Positions 15,621-24,351 are shown, counted from the first letter of the stretch. The stretch is 64,000 nucleotides of DNA from F23-D06 sp947165685 (GCA_947165685.1 CAMVBK010000005.1:50090-114089); one strand, 5' to 3'. The notes: generated by a model from the letters alone, not told the origin. Translations and numbers: made by a program.

Positions 15621-17042
15621 ATGGATAAAAATTTTATCGGCAGAAAACAGGAAATCAAAATGTTACAAGACATTAAAGATTCTGGAAAAGCTGAATTTGT
15701 GGCCGTTTACGGGCGTCGGCGCGTGGGCAAGACTTATCTGATACAACAATTTTTCGACAACAAGTTCGCCTTCTCCGCCACGGGTATCCTAGAAGGCACC
15801 CGTGAAGAGGAACTCTTTGCCTTTACGAGTGCCATGATTGCTGTCGGTTATACAGGACCCCTGCCCAAGACTTGGCTCGAAGCATTTGAAGCACTCAAAT
15901 CTGTTTTAGAGAAACAGTCGCGCAAAGGTCGTCTGGTCATCTATATTGACGAACTCCCTTGCTTTGATACGCCCAAGTCAGGCTTTGTACGTGCTTTAGG
16001 GCATTTTTGGAACACCTGGGCCGCATTACGTAAAGATGTCATACTTGTTGTTTGCGGTTCCGCTACCTCTTGGATGATTGAGAACATTGTCAATGACCAC
16101 GGTGGGCTCCATGATCGAACCACCCATACTATCTATTTGAGGCAGTTTACGTTAGCAGAAACGGAATCCTATCTGAAGACTAAGAAAATCCATTGGTCTC
16201 GTCAGATGATTGTTGAGACATACATGATGCTCGGGGGCATACCCTATTACCTCTGTTTGCTCAACCCTCAAGAGAGCCTTGCCCAAAACATCGACAGACT
16301 CTATTTTCATAAAAACGCTGAACTCGGACAGGAATACCAACGACTTTACGCCTCTCTGTTCAAGTCGCCAGAATCTTACATTCGCATCGTTGAGCTGTTA
16401 GGCAAGAACAAGCAGGGGCTCACGAGAGGAGAAATTGCAGAAAATCTGAAAATATCATCCAGCGGCACGCTGAGTAAACAGCTTGAAAATCTGGAATATT
16501 GCGACATCATTCGCCGTTATGTGACCAAGATGGGTGGCAAACCTAAAACCAACGAGGCCTATTTCCAATTGGTGGACCTCTTCACGCTTTTCCATCTCAC
16601 TTTCTCCAAGAAACTTACCACTGAAGACTATTGGGAGCAGCATCTCAATACTCCAGTCCTTAACACTTGGCAAGGACTTGCTTTCGAGCATGTCTGCATG
16701 GTACATATAAACCAGATTCGTCATGCCCTTGGCCTTGACAGAATTGCGGTGGAATACTACTCTTGGCGAAACTCTAAAGTTCCTCGGGCACAAGTGGATA
16801 TGATTATCGAGCGTGCTGACCGTCTTATCAACCTCTGCGAAATCAAATACACCCAATCAGAATATACCATCACTTCCGATGAGGATCTGAAAGTCCGTAA
16901 CCGTGCGGCAGCATTCGTCCGGGAGACCAAGACCCGAAACGGTATCCTTCCCACTTGGATTACCCCTTACGGCCTTTCCCAGAACGAGTATTCTTCAAAT
17001 GTCCAATATCAGGTGACGATGGACGACCTGTTTGCCGACTGA
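15621..17042 (+). CDS. AAA ATPase with DUF234 domain
   Basis: The 473-residue protein has an archaeal-type ATPase domain: Walker A VYGRRRVGKTYLIQQF at about residues 28-43, Walker B RLVIYIDELPCFD near 105, and sensor VCGSATSW near 145. A winged-helix-like part follows (GLTRGEIAENLKISSSGTLS near 275), then a DUF234-type C-terminus with a nuclease-like strand (AQVDMIIERADRLINLCEIK) and the end ILPTWITPYGL. Role unknown; such genes are multi-copy in Bacteroidales. The gene lies between permease 3 and the leftover tail of a lost permease, so it probably replaced that cassette. Its end is homologous to the relic at 5610-5810. Confidence 0.85.
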   Translation: MDKNFIGRKQEIKMLQDIKDSGKAEFVAVYGRRRVGKTYLIQQFFDNKFAFSATGILEGTREEELFAFTSAMIAVGYTGPLPKTWLEAFEALKSVLEKQSRKGRLVIYIDELPCFDTPKSGFVRALGHFWNTWAALRKDVILVVCGSATSWMIENIVNDHGGLHDRTTHTIYLRQFTLAETESYLKTKKIHWSRQMIVETYMMLGGIPYYLCLLNPQESLAQNIDRLYFHKNAELGQEYQRLYASLFKSPESYIRIVELLGKNKQGLTRGEIAENLKISSSGTLSKQLENLEYCDIIRRYVTKMGGKPKTNEAYFQLVDLFTLFHLTFSKKLTTEDYWEQHLNTPVLNTWQGLAFEHVCMVHINQIRHALGLDRIAVEYYSWRNSKVPRAQVDMIIERADRLINLCEIKYTQSEYTITSDEDLKVRNRAAAFVRETKTRNGILPTWITPYGLSQNEYSSNVQYQVTMDDLFAD

Positions 17043-17055
17043 ATTGTCAGCTACG

Positions 17056-17103
17056 TTGCGCGCCGCGAAAACGAACCCGGCGGAGGCGTTGAAGAAGGAG
17101 TAG
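17056..17103 (+). pseudogene. last 15 codons of a lost FtsX-type permease
   Basis: In frame, 17056-17103 reads LRAAKTNPAEALKKE and stop, the same ending as permeases 1-3. Nothing of the rest of the gene is present upstream, where the DUF234 ATPase gene stops at 17042. It is the scar of a deleted or replaced permease. Confidence 0.8.
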
Positions 17104-17116
17104 TTACTTGAAAATG

Positions 17117-17195
17117 TTAATTGATATGTGCAAAATGGTCCAGATAACGGTTTAGAGCGGAAAGGGTATCCAAATTCCCATCAAGGAAACAACAT
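17117..17195 (-). pseudogene. 3' fragment of a paralogue of the small helical gene
   Basis: The minus strand reads LDGNLDTLSALNRYLDHFAH then IN and stop, matching the end of the 12409-12732 protein. Homology with 12400-12480 continues through the flank (TTACTTGAAAA), so a whole permease-plus-helical-gene unit was duplicated and then lost except for its junction. Confidence 0.8.
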
Positions 17196-17217
17196 GCATT
17201 GATATCATAATATTTTG

Positions 17218-17226
17218 TACTTTTGC
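17218..17226 (+). promoter_or_regulatory. -7 promoter element
   Basis: TACTTTTGC lies 21 bases before the ATG at 17248, in the usual position for a Bacteroidota promoter. Confidence 0.5.
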
Positions 17227-17247
17227 AGAAACAATTCCTATGTCAAG

Positions 17248-18315
17248 ATGAGATACAACAGATCTTTAATCCATGACGGCTTGTTAATGATGGTCGTTAT
17301 CTTGTTTACTTCCATAGCTTTTTCGTTTAAACTTCATGCTCAGCGGGTGTTTGCCCCGTATTACGATGACAAAGACGCCAGATTCCTTTATTGGGATTCA
17401 TGTAGAAAAGACTATTTGCTCGTCAAGGACTATGATTTCGGATGCCTCTACATTCCAGGGATTGAAAAACCTGATTACGGTTACTCCTATAGCCATAAGA
17501 CTCATAAGTTGACGCTGGTGGAGTGTAAGACGTTTATTGACATACCCGGTGTTCGCCTGAATCCAGATGGTTCCGCGATGATCGATTCGGCTGGCAATCC
17601 AATCTTTGAAGAAGTAGAGAAGGTAAAGACCAAACGTCGTTCGATCAAGTTACCCGATAGTTTGGCGGCTCCTTTGACGGAACTTTACCGTTTGGCTGTG
17701 AAGACCGCCCGTCCCGACACTTGTGTCAGCGATGAGCCGCCAATTTTGGATGGATGGGGATGGTCTTTTTATTCAGGAGCATTCCCTGGCGGTGTCGCGA
17801 ATGACCCGTTCCGTCATTCTTGTTCAAACGACACGGTTCGGAATGTTCAGCGTTTCAATAGGATTCATTTCTCTGTGGAAAAAGCTGTAAGAGAAGGGAA
17901 TGTGAAACCTATTGTGAAGGTGATGCCTGTAGTGTGGGATTTGATTGAGGCATGGGGCGGGAAAACTGGGGGAAAAAGTGAAAAATTGTCTTTTGCGGAT
18001 AAAATCAAAGAAGTTCGATACTTTGGAAATGTTATCCCAATTGAAGATTTTCACGTCAAAGAGGAGCGGAAGTGTTTCGAAGTTGCATGTAAAATGTCTT
18101 ACGGTCGCTGGAAAGTAAAAACCGTTATCCCGGAGTGGCTGGTTCGCGATGCGGAGTCGATTGAAATTTGGATTGTCCCGGATCGGCATGACAAAACCCC
18201 ATACGTTGATTTGACGCGATGGTATAATGCAGGGACTCTTCCTGTAGGAGTATGTGTCCAATGTCAGGATGGGGCAACTGGCCATTTGGATATTTATTTC
18301 AATTGTAAAGAATAG
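17248..18315 (+). CDS. secreted hypothetical protein
   Basis: The 355-residue product begins with a basic region and a hydrophobic signal segment (LLMMVVILFTSIAFSF) and a likely cleavage after LHAQ. I chose the ATG at 17248, just after the -7 element; an in-frame start further up would lie in the promoter. The mature protein has beta-rich segments such as YLLVKDYDFGCLYIPGIEK and many Trp and Cys residues, without a motif I recognise. It ends 4 bases before the operator of permease 4 and is not obviously linked to the transporter. Function unknown. Confidence 0.65.
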   Translation: MRYNRSLIHDGLLMMVVILFTSIAFSFKLHAQRVFAPYYDDKDARFLYWDSCRKDYLLVKDYDFGCLYIPGIEKPDYGYSYSHKTHKLTLVECKTFIDIPGVRLNPDGSAMIDSAGNPIFEEVEKVKTKRRSIKLPDSLAAPLTELYRLAVKTARPDTCVSDEPPILDGWGWSFYSGAFPGGVANDPFRHSCSNDTVRNVQRFNRIHFSVEKAVREGNVKPIVKVMPVVWDLIEAWGGKTGGKSEKLSFADKIKEVRYFGNVIPIEDFHVKEERKCFEVACKMSYGRWKVKTVIPEWLVRDAESIEIWIVPDRHDKTPYVDLTRWYNAGTLPVGVCVQCQDGATGHLDIYFNCKE

Positions 18316-18319
18316 GGCG

Positions 18320-18357
18320 TGTAAAGAATCCTTACACTGCTGTAAAGGATGTTTACG
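18320..18357 (+). promoter_or_regulatory. tandem palindromic operator, copy c
   Basis: TGTAAAGAATCCTTACA (18320-18336) is a full palindrome; TGTAAAGGATGTTTACG (18341-18357) is imperfect in its last base. Centres are 21 bp apart. Same module as copies a and b. Confidence 0.7.
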
Positions 18358-18409
18358 CTTTTTGCGGTATTCATATTGTATTCTGCTTAACGTCAATGAC
18401 TTCACAGTT

Positions 18410-18425
18410 TGGCACGGTTGCTGTA
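18410..18425 (+). promoter_or_regulatory. sigma-54-like promoter of permease 4
   Basis: TGGCACGGTTGCTGTA: perfect TGGCAC with GG at 18411-18412 and G at 18423, but T instead of C at 18424. The GG is 62 bp from the second palindrome centre. Predicted start of transcription near 18436, 18 bases before the ATG. Confidence 0.45.
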
Positions 18426-18453
18426 TGGGATTTGCAGCTGTAGATTTACCCTT

Positions 18454-20868
18454 ATGCGAATCATCCAAAAATCCAAAACCGAGATGGTCTCCGCCATCCT
18501 CAACATCGTCGGGCTGGCAGCCGCCTTCGCCGCCCTCTACATCATCCTCGTGCAGGTTCGCCACGACCTGATCTACAACAAGGCGCTCAAGGACAGCGAC
18601 CGCATCTATTGCATGATGGTCGGCGACCAGTTTGCGGACCATGGCGCCTCGTCGTGGATATGCCGCCCGATTGCCGAAGCCGTCATTGCGGCCTCGCCAG
18701 ACGTGGAGGCTGGCGGCTGCGGCTATGTGGGCAAGAACTGCCCGACCGCCCACATCATCCTTGAAGACAACCGGCAAATGCAGGTGAAAATCGGGGCCTT
18801 CAGCGATGGAGGCAAGGATGTTTTCGGCCTCGAACTCGTCGCTGGCAACTGGGACGACTGGGTCAACGGCGTCACCTACGCCGTTTCGGAATCGGCCGCC
18901 CAACGCCTTGGCGTGCAGATAGGTGATGTGGTCAAGCTGCGCACCAAGACTTGGCGTGGCGTTGGTGTGGAAGATGCCCAAATCGTTGCCATTTACAAGG
19001 ACATGCCCGCCAACAGCGACGCGGCCTCTTTCGATATGTGCTACAACATCGGCAAGCAAGGTTTGGAGAACTGGAGCGAATGGGGCTACAACTATTTCGT
19101 GAAACTCCGCGAAGGTGCCGACCCTGTAGCTTTCGACGAGGCCGCCAAACCCGCCATGAAGGAGGCCAATATGCGCGCAAACGGCATTGACCCCACCTCG
19201 CTTTCCGAAGAGGAACTGGCGCAATGGGAGGAGTCGGTCGGCAACATCAAACTCCACTTGATGAAACTCACCGACACCTATTTTGCCAAAAACATCACCG
19301 CACCGGGCAAGACGGGCAACCGCACCACCACGGTGACCCTGTTGGCCGTCGCCATTTTGGTCGTCGTCATCGCGTTCATCAACTACATTAACTTCTTCTT
19401 CGCGATGGTGCCCATTCGCCTGCGCAACATCAACACGCGCAAGATATTGGGCAGCAGCCGTTTCTCGTTGGTGATGTCGTTTGTGGGCGAGTCGGTGACG
19501 ATGGTCGTCATTGCCTTGGCATTGGCCGTGGCCGTGGTTACGCTGTTCCGGCAGTCCACCTTGGCCGCGCTCATCGACACACCGCTCTATTTCGGCCAAA
19601 ACTGGGGCATCGCCGCCCTGACCGTCGGCTCTGGCTTGCTTGTTTCAGTGGCCGCCAGCCTTTATCCGGCCTTGTTCGCCACCTCGTTCAATCCCGCCTT
19701 CGCCTTGAGAGGCACCCTTGGCACCACGCAAAAGGGCAAGGCCTTCCGCATCGGCTTGATTGGCTTGCAGTTCACGGTTTCCATCGTGCTGATTATCTGC
19801 GCGATATTCGTCCACGAGCAACGCCGGTTCATGCTCAATCGCGACATGGGTTTCGACAGGGAACAACTGCTCACGGTGATGACCACGGTGAAAATAAGCT
19901 ACTTGGAGCGCGAAACCTGTGAGAACCGCCTCAAATCCGATGCCGCCATCAAGGACGTGGCTTGGGGTGACGGTCCGTTTGTCAGTGCTGAGCGCATGGG
20001 CTGGAATCGCGACTTCAAGGGGAACAAGGTGCATTGGGATTGTTATCCTGTCTCTTGGAACTTTCTCGATTTTATGGGAATAGAAATCGTGGAAGGACGC
20101 AAATTCACCCCTTCCGACGAACAATCGGAAAACGGCGTGTACATTCTCAACGAGACGGCTCAGAAGATGTATGACATTCATTTGGGCGACCAGATCCAGG
20201 GACACACCGACGGCTTGGCCGAAGTTGCTGGGATTTGCAAGGACTTCAACTATTCCGCCTTGCGCAACGAGATTGGGCCGTTTGCCTTGTATGTCTTCGG
20301 CAAGAAACCGTGGCGGCCTTGTATGCAACTGTTTGTGCGCACCGAGGCCGGCGCGGATGTGCCCGCCGTGATGAAGCGCGTGCAGGCCACCCTCCACGAC
20401 CTTGACCCGACCCTTGCCCCCGAGGACTTCGACGTGCAGCTTTTCGACCAAACGCTTCAAAGCCAATACCAAAAAGAGAACAATCTCTCGAAGCTCATCA
20501 CCTTGTTCACCATTTTGGCCATCGTCATCTCGCTGATGGGCGTGTTTGGGTTGGTGATGTTCGAGACGGAACACCGCCGCAAAGAGATTGGCATCCGTCG
20601 TGTGCACGGGGCCACGGTAAAGCTGATCTTGGCGATGTTCAACTCCCGTTTTGTGAAGATCGTGCTGGTCTGCTTCGTCATCGCCGTGCCCCTGAGTGTC
20701 GTCATCATGCAGCGCTACTTGGAAGGTTTCGCCTACCGTATCCGGCTGTTCGGGTGGGTGTTCGCGGTGTCGTTATTCGCTGTCCTTATCGTTACCGTCG
20801 CGGTGGTGACGCTTCGGAGTCTGCGTGCGGCAACGATGAATCCTGTGAAGTCGCTGAGGACGGAGTAG
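18454..20868 (+). CDS. FtsX/MacB-type ABC permease 4
   Basis: This 804-residue permease has a first membrane segment ILNIVGLAAAFAALYIILVQ at about residues 13-32, the usual KDSDRIYCM after it, an FtsX block near 290-420 (RLRNINTRKILGSSRFSLVM), a second periplasmic domain with the family-typical GMEIVEGRKF-like IEIVEGRKFTPSD, and a C-terminal block with HRRKEIGIRRVHGATVKLI, ending MNPVKSLRTE. I chose the ATG at 18454 because the predicted transcript starts just before it. It is more distant from permeases 1 and 3 and looks like the common Bacteroidota exporter permease. It stands alone behind its own operator module, so it would have to borrow an ATPase. Confidence 0.88.
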   Translation: MRIIQKSKTEMVSAILNIVGLAAAFAALYIILVQVRHDLIYNKALKDSDRIYCMMVGDQFADHGASSWICRPIAEAVIAASPDVEAGGCGYVGKNCPTAHIILEDNRQMQVKIGAFSDGGKDVFGLELVAGNWDDWVNGVTYAVSESAAQRLGVQIGDVVKLRTKTWRGVGVEDAQIVAIYKDMPANSDAASFDMCYNIGKQGLENWSEWGYNYFVKLREGADPVAFDEAAKPAMKEANMRANGIDPTSLSEEELAQWEESVGNIKLHLMKLTDTYFAKNITAPGKTGNRTTTVTLLAVAILVVVIAFINYINFFFAMVPIRLRNINTRKILGSSRFSLVMSFVGESVTMVVIALALAVAVVTLFRQSTLAALIDTPLYFGQNWGIAALTVGSGLLVSVAASLYPALFATSFNPAFALRGTLGTTQKGKAFRIGLIGLQFTVSIVLIICAIFVHEQRRFMLNRDMGFDREQLLTVMTTVKISYLERETCENRLKSDAAIKDVAWGDGPFVSAERMGWNRDFKGNKVHWDCYPVSWNFLDFMGIEIVEGRKFTPSDEQSENGVYILNETAQKMYDIHLGDQIQGHTDGLAEVAGICKDFNYSALRNEIGPFALYVFGKKPWRPCMQLFVRTEAGADVPAVMKRVQATLHDLDPTLAPEDFDVQLFDQTLQSQYQKENNLSKLITLFTILAIVISLMGVFGLVMFETEHRRKEIGIRRVHGATVKLILAMFNSRFVKIVLVCFVIAVPLSVVIMQRYLEGFAYRIRLFGWVFAVSLFAVLIVTVAVVTLRSLRAATMNPVKSLRTE

Positions 20869-20911
20869 AGACCAACCTAACTTTTTCCGCCCGAGGGTAT
20901 CGTTTTTTTTG

Positions 20912-20920
20912 TACTTTTGC
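20912..20920 (+). promoter_or_regulatory. -7 promoter element of kamA
   Basis: TACTTTTGC followed by ACC, 38 bases before the kamA ATG; a T8 tract lies just upstream. Confidence 0.5.
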
Positions 20921-20958
20921 ACCCCAAATTATTCCAGATTAAATCAATAAGAATCAAT

Positions 20959-22197
20959 ATGGCAAGCAGAAGAAAAGAACTTTTCCCCAACGTTACCGAT
21001 GCAGAATGGAACGATTGGAGATGGCAAGTCCGCAATAGAGTGGAAACTCTTGACGAACTGAAAAAATACATTGAGCTCACCCCTGAAGAGGAAGAAGGTG
21101 TGAAGAAGTCGCTGCAGACGCTCCGTATGGCCATCACGCCGTACTACCTGAGCCTCATCGACCCGAACAACCCGCACTGCCCGATCCGCCGCCAGGCCAT
21201 CCCGACCGGCGCGGAGGTGCACCAGTCGCCGGCCGACCTGCTCGACCCGCTGCACGAGGACGAGGACTCCCCGGTGCCCGGCCTCACCCACCGCTATCCC
21301 GACAGAGTGCTGTTCCTCATCACCGACATGTGCTCCATGTACTGCCGTCACTGCACCCGCAGACGTTTCGCCGGCCAGCATGACTGCGAATCCACGCAGG
21401 ACCGCATCCAGGCCGCCATCGACTACATCGCCCGCACCCCGCAAGTGCGCGACGTGCTGCTCTCCGGCGGCGACGCCTTGATGGTGGGCGACAAGATGCT
21501 CGAATCCATCATCCAACGCCTGCGCGCCATCCCGCATGTGGAGATCATCCGCCTCGGCAGCCGTACCCCCGTGGTCTGCCCGCAGCGCATCACCGACGAC
21601 CTCGTCAACATGCTCAAGAAATATCATCCGATCTGGCTCAACACCCACTTCAACCACCCCAACGAGGTGACCGAAGAGTCCATGGCCGCCTGCGCCAGAT
21701 TGGCTGACGCCGGCATCCCGCTCGGCAACCAGACCGTGCTGTTGCGCGGCGTGAACGACGATACCGAGATCATGAAGCAGCTCGTGCACGACCTCGTGCG
21801 TATGCGCGTGCGCCCGTACTATATTTATCAATGCGACCTCTCCATGGGTCTGGAACACTTCCGCACGCCCGTCTCCAAGGGCATCGAGATCATCGAGAAC
21901 CTGCGCGGACACACCTCCGGCTACTGCGTGCCGACCTTCGTGGTGGACGCTCCTGGCGGCGGCGGCAAGATTCCCGTGATGCCCCAGTACGTCATCTCCC
22001 AGAGCCCGCACAAGGTGATCCTCCGCAACTACGAGGGTGTCATCACCACCTACACCGAGCCCGAGGACTATCAGGAGAACACCTGCAGCCCGCTGCCCGA
22101 CAAGAAGCACGTCGAAGGCGTGGCCTCCCTCCTCCACGGCGAGCAGATGGCCTTGGAGCCCAATGAATTGGCGAGAAAGAAACGCCACAGAAAATAG
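20959..22197 (+). CDS. kamA: L-lysine 2,3-aminomutase
   Basis: This radical-SAM, PLP-dependent enzyme converts L-lysine to L-beta-lysine, the first step of lysine fermentation, or supplies beta-lysine for other uses. The 412-residue length is normal. With the ATG at 20959, the [4Fe-4S]-binding cysteines in CSMYCRHC fall at 125, 129 and 132, the substrate-binding aspartates at 293 (QCDLSMG) and 330 (VVDAPGG), and the PLP lysine at 337 (GGGGKIPVM). I recall exactly these numbers for the characterised clostridial enzyme, which supports both the start and the activity. No other lysine-fermentation gene is adjacent, so the pathway context must be elsewhere. A strong terminator follows. Confidence 0.95.
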   Translation: MASRRKELFPNVTDAEWNDWRWQVRNRVETLDELKKYIELTPEEEEGVKKSLQTLRMAITPYYLSLIDPNNPHCPIRRQAIPTGAEVHQSPADLLDPLHEDEDSPVPGLTHRYPDRVLFLITDMCSMYCRHCTRRRFAGQHDCESTQDRIQAAIDYIARTPQVRDVLLSGGDALMVGDKMLESIIQRLRAIPHVEIIRLGSRTPVVCPQRITDDLVNMLKKYHPIWLNTHFNHPNEVTEESMAACARLADAGIPLGNQTVLLRGVNDDTEIMKQLVHDLVRMRVRPYYIYQCDLSMGLEHFRTPVSKGIEIIENLRGHTSGYCVPTFVVDAPGGGGKIPVMPQYVISQSPHKVILRNYEGVITTYTEPEDYQENTCSPLPDKKHVEGVASLLHGEQMALEPNELARKKRHRK

Positions 22198-22228
22198 TTG
22201 GCAGTTAGTAGTTAGCAGTTAGTAGTTA
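22198..22228 (+). repeat. stop-rich short repeat after kamA
   Basis: GTTAGTAGTTA and GCAGTTAGTAGTTA alternate directly after the stop codon, giving stops in more than one frame. It resembles the post-stop repeats at 3881 and 58754. Confidence 0.65.
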
Positions 22229-22264
22229 CAGGGTGCGGTGAAATGAAATCGCACCCTGTTTTTG
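22229..22264 (+). terminator. intrinsic terminator of kamA
   Basis: Arms CAGGGTGCG (22229-22237) and CGCACCCTG (22250-22258) with a 12-base loop, followed by a T5 tract. Confidence 0.85.
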
Positions 22265-22309
22265 TGTTATTCCATCGCGTGGCTCAGCTCCTCCTATGAA
22301 TTATCATCA

Positions 22310-22723
22310 TCAATTGAGCATCAACCCGTACGGTCGATAATAGGGAAACTTTCTGTCATGACTTATCAACGTACACTTATCAGCTATACTTTGCGCGATG
22401 ATGATGCGATCAATCATATCAGAATGTCTGTCATTGCCAATGGTCAGAATCGGAATTTCATCTAAGACCTCGAATACCTTGTCTGTGATTGGCTCGAGAC
22501 TAACATTCAAAGTTTCTATTGAATTAAGAATATCCCTTGCGCTTCCATTAATCTGAATTTTACCAAGTTGCTTAAGATGAAGTAGTTCCAAAAGGACAAA
22601 TTCTGAAGTGACATATTGATTACCACTAGGATATTCAATATCATACCTCAATTCTTCGTCTAATTTTGGACTATTGCTCAGGAGCCAGCCAACAATGTGT
22701 GTGTCAAGAAAATATCGAGACAT
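22310..22723 (-). CDS. PIN-domain ribonuclease toxin (VapC-like)
   Basis: The 137-residue protein has PIN-fold features: an N-terminal YFLDTHIVGWLL with the first acidic residue, an acidic glutamate in TSEFVLLELLH, an aspartate in DMIDRIIIAQS, and TLISHDRKF near the end. PIN toxins cleave RNA, often tRNA or rRNA, in toxin-antitoxin pairs. A 37-codon gene ends one base before its ATG (TAA-T-ATG), so the two are translationally coupled and share the promoter near 22889. The terminal PYYRPYGL is typical of this subgroup. Activity is inferred from the fold. Confidence 0.85.
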   Translation of the reverse strand: MSRYFLDTHIVGWLLSNSPKLDEELRYDIEYPSGNQYVTSEFVLLELLHLKQLGKIQINGSARDILNSIETLNVSLEPITDKVFEVLDEIPILTIGNDRHSDMIDRIIIAQSIADKCTLISHDRKFPYYRPYGLMLN

Positions 22724-22724
22724 A

Positions 22725-22838
22725 TTAGTTGAGGTTGTATGGGTCTTCAGTCAACTCAACGATTTTGATGTATTTGAATTTTTTTCTAAGCCCTTTTGCC
22801 TTCTTTGCGTTATCCTTCGAATTTCTTTTTGGTGCCAT
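22725..22838 (-). CDS. 37-residue basic protein, candidate antitoxin of the PIN toxin
   Basis: The frame from the ATG at 22838 to the TAA at 22727-22725 encodes a very basic N-terminus (MAPKRNSKDNAKKAKGLRKK) followed by FKYIKIVELTEDPYNLN. It lies directly upstream of the PIN gene with one base between stop and start and has its own TATTTTTGC promoter about 43 bases upstream. Position and size suggest an unusually small antitoxin, perhaps one that wraps the toxin active site with its tail. I do not recognise a DNA-binding fold. It could also be a regulatory leader peptide. Confidence 0.6.
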   Translation of the reverse strand: MAPKRNSKDNAKKAKGLRKKFKYIKIVELTEDPYNLN

Positions 22839-22880
22839 AACGGGTAGGTTCTTCTATTGTTTTATTATTCTATTTCGGCT

Positions 22881-22889
22881 GCAAAAATA
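22881..22889 (-). promoter_or_regulatory. -7 promoter element of the PIN toxin pair
   Basis: Minus-strand TATTTTTGC followed by AGC, about 43 bases before the 37-codon gene. Confidence 0.5.
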
Positions 22890-22995
22890 CATTTTATTCT
22901 TTAATATCAGCACTGTTGTTTTCAAAATATTTTTCATTTCGCTTCTTAACTGTTAATTGTTAAATTCAAGAATCGCAAGTCTCGAGGAAAAAATG

Positions 22996-23004
22996 TATTT
23001 TCGC
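22996..23004 (+). promoter_or_regulatory. -7 promoter element
   Basis: TATTTTCGC, a one-base variant of the usual -7 element, 40 bases before the ATG at 23045. Confidence 0.4.
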
Positions 23005-23044
23005 GGCCAAAATAAAGCCGATATAAAACGAAACCACTATCATC

Positions 23045-24079
23045 ATGCGCAAAACCACCTTGATTCTCGCATTGTTGGCCGCAGTATTGTGCGGCAGGGC
23101 ACAGGATTTCCTCACTCCGGAGTCATACGGGATATACAGCAGCGTCAGACACGGCAATGAAACTTTGTTTCAACTGTTGTTCCCGGAACACAAAAGCGAC
23201 AATGTCATTTGGGACATGAAATATGAGACCTTCTTTCTCTGCGCACCCTCGTTCTCTGAGGAATATGCACTGGAAATCGGCAAGAACCAATTGATTTTGA
23301 CAAAAGCGGACCAGAACATTTATATGGCTCTGAGCAGACATCTACAGGATCGACAACCCAACCCGTTGAAGGTGGTTTCCGTGGATATCAAGAAAATGTC
23401 TGTTTCTGAAGAGGTTTGCAAAAGATTGTCCGCGCTTTTCAATCTCGCCACGATGACAGCCACGCATATTGAGAGTAAACATTCTGGTTTGGACGGCACA
23501 ACATACTATTTCAACCACAAGAGAAAATTGGCATCCGCCTGGATGCCGGAATCTGGGCGCACCACCCGATTGGTGCAGATGGCTGATAGTCTCTGTTACG
23601 CCGTAGAGCACAAAGACACGACCGTGCTGAACCAGCAGATGAAGAAGTGCAGCAACTTAATTCAAGAGTTCAAAAAGGAGTGGCCCGCAAGATTTTTCAA
23701 GCCGATTCAAGGTGTGACACGACACTCGAACGGCTTATATTGTGAATTGTACTGCACCGATTGCATACGCCTTAAGGTTCCCTACGGCAACACGTCAAAC
23801 AATGACACTTGTGCGATGATAGTCGCCAACTACGTGGACAGCCTTTCGGTTTGGTCGCGGGAACTTTTCCTGATGAACGACCGCCCGGAATATCCGACCG
23901 TAGTGCTTGACAACAGCCGAGACACCGCCTTCTGCGAAGCAAAGATATACGAAAATCACACGGTTCGGAAAATCACGCTATCCGACCGGTTCTGGCGCCG
24001 AGACGTCATCCTCTCCGCCGCGATGCTGCCGCCAGGGAGATACTATTTTGTGGAAGGGCAATGGAAAAAGGAAGAATAA
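23045..24079 (+). CDS. secreted hypothetical protein
   Basis: The 344-residue product has a clear signal peptide, MRKTTLILALLAAVLCGRAQ, so the ATG at 23045 is well supported. The mature part carries no domain that I recognise; a cysteine pair (LYCTDCIRL) and a C-terminal beta segment (GRYYFVEGQW) are visible. Its last 19 bases overlap the start of the small zinc-ribbon-like gene, indicating one operon. Function unknown. Confidence 0.65.
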   Translation: MRKTTLILALLAAVLCGRAQDFLTPESYGIYSSVRHGNETLFQLLFPEHKSDNVIWDMKYETFFLCAPSFSEEYALEIGKNQLILTKADQNIYMALSRHLQDRQPNPLKVVSVDIKKMSVSEEVCKRLSALFNLATMTATHIESKHSGLDGTTYYFNHKRKLASAWMPESGRTTRLVQMADSLCYAVEHKDTTVLNQQMKKCSNLIQEFKKEWPARFFKPIQGVTRHSNGLYCELYCTDCIRLKVPYGNTSNNDTCAMIVANYVDSLSVWSRELFLMNDRPEYPTVVLDNSRDTAFCEAKIYENHTVRKITLSDRFWRRDVILSAAMLPPGRYYFVEGQWKKEE

Positions 24080-24351
24080 TCTGTCCCGTTTGCGGATATG
24101 ACCTCTTGCCGGAGCCTCCGCACGACGAACATGGCTGCCCCACTTACGTGATCTGCCCGTGCTGCGGCTTCGAGTTCGGCTTCGACGACGACTCCGAAGG
24201 ACACACCTATTCCACCTACCGGAAACATTGGATTGACCGAGGATTCCCGTTCTTCAATGCCAAGAAACGGCCCGCCAGCTGGAACATTCGCGCGATGAAA
24301 CGGCAGCTGGAGAACATCGGGGAGGGAAATATCTCCGCGAGTTCCTTGTGA
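24061..24351 (+). CDS. small cysteine-rich CPCC-type protein
   Basis: The 96-residue protein has paired cysteines, ICPVCGYDLL at residues 7-16 and ICPCCGFEFGFDDDS near 31-45, a pattern of two zinc-binding knuckles as in CPCC-family proteins. The rest (STYRKHWIDRGFPFF) is typical of that family, whose role is unknown. It overlaps the end of the secreted protein gene by 19 bases in another frame, so translation is coupled. No signal peptide is present, so it should be cytoplasmic although its upstream partner is exported. Confidence 0.75.
   Translation: MEKGRIICPVCGYDLLPEPPHDEHGCPTYVICPCCGFEFGFDDDSEGHTYSTYRKHWIDRGFPFFNAKKRPASWNIRAMKRQLENIGEGNISASSL

Noticed and set aside
17824..19599. 591-codon open frame antisense to two genes
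   Set aside because: It spans two unrelated plus-strand genes and the operator between them, with a repetitive low-complexity translation.
20944..22188. 414-codon open frame antisense to kamA
   Set aside because: The plus strand encodes an enzyme whose key residues fall at the expected positions; the antisense product has no recognisable feature.
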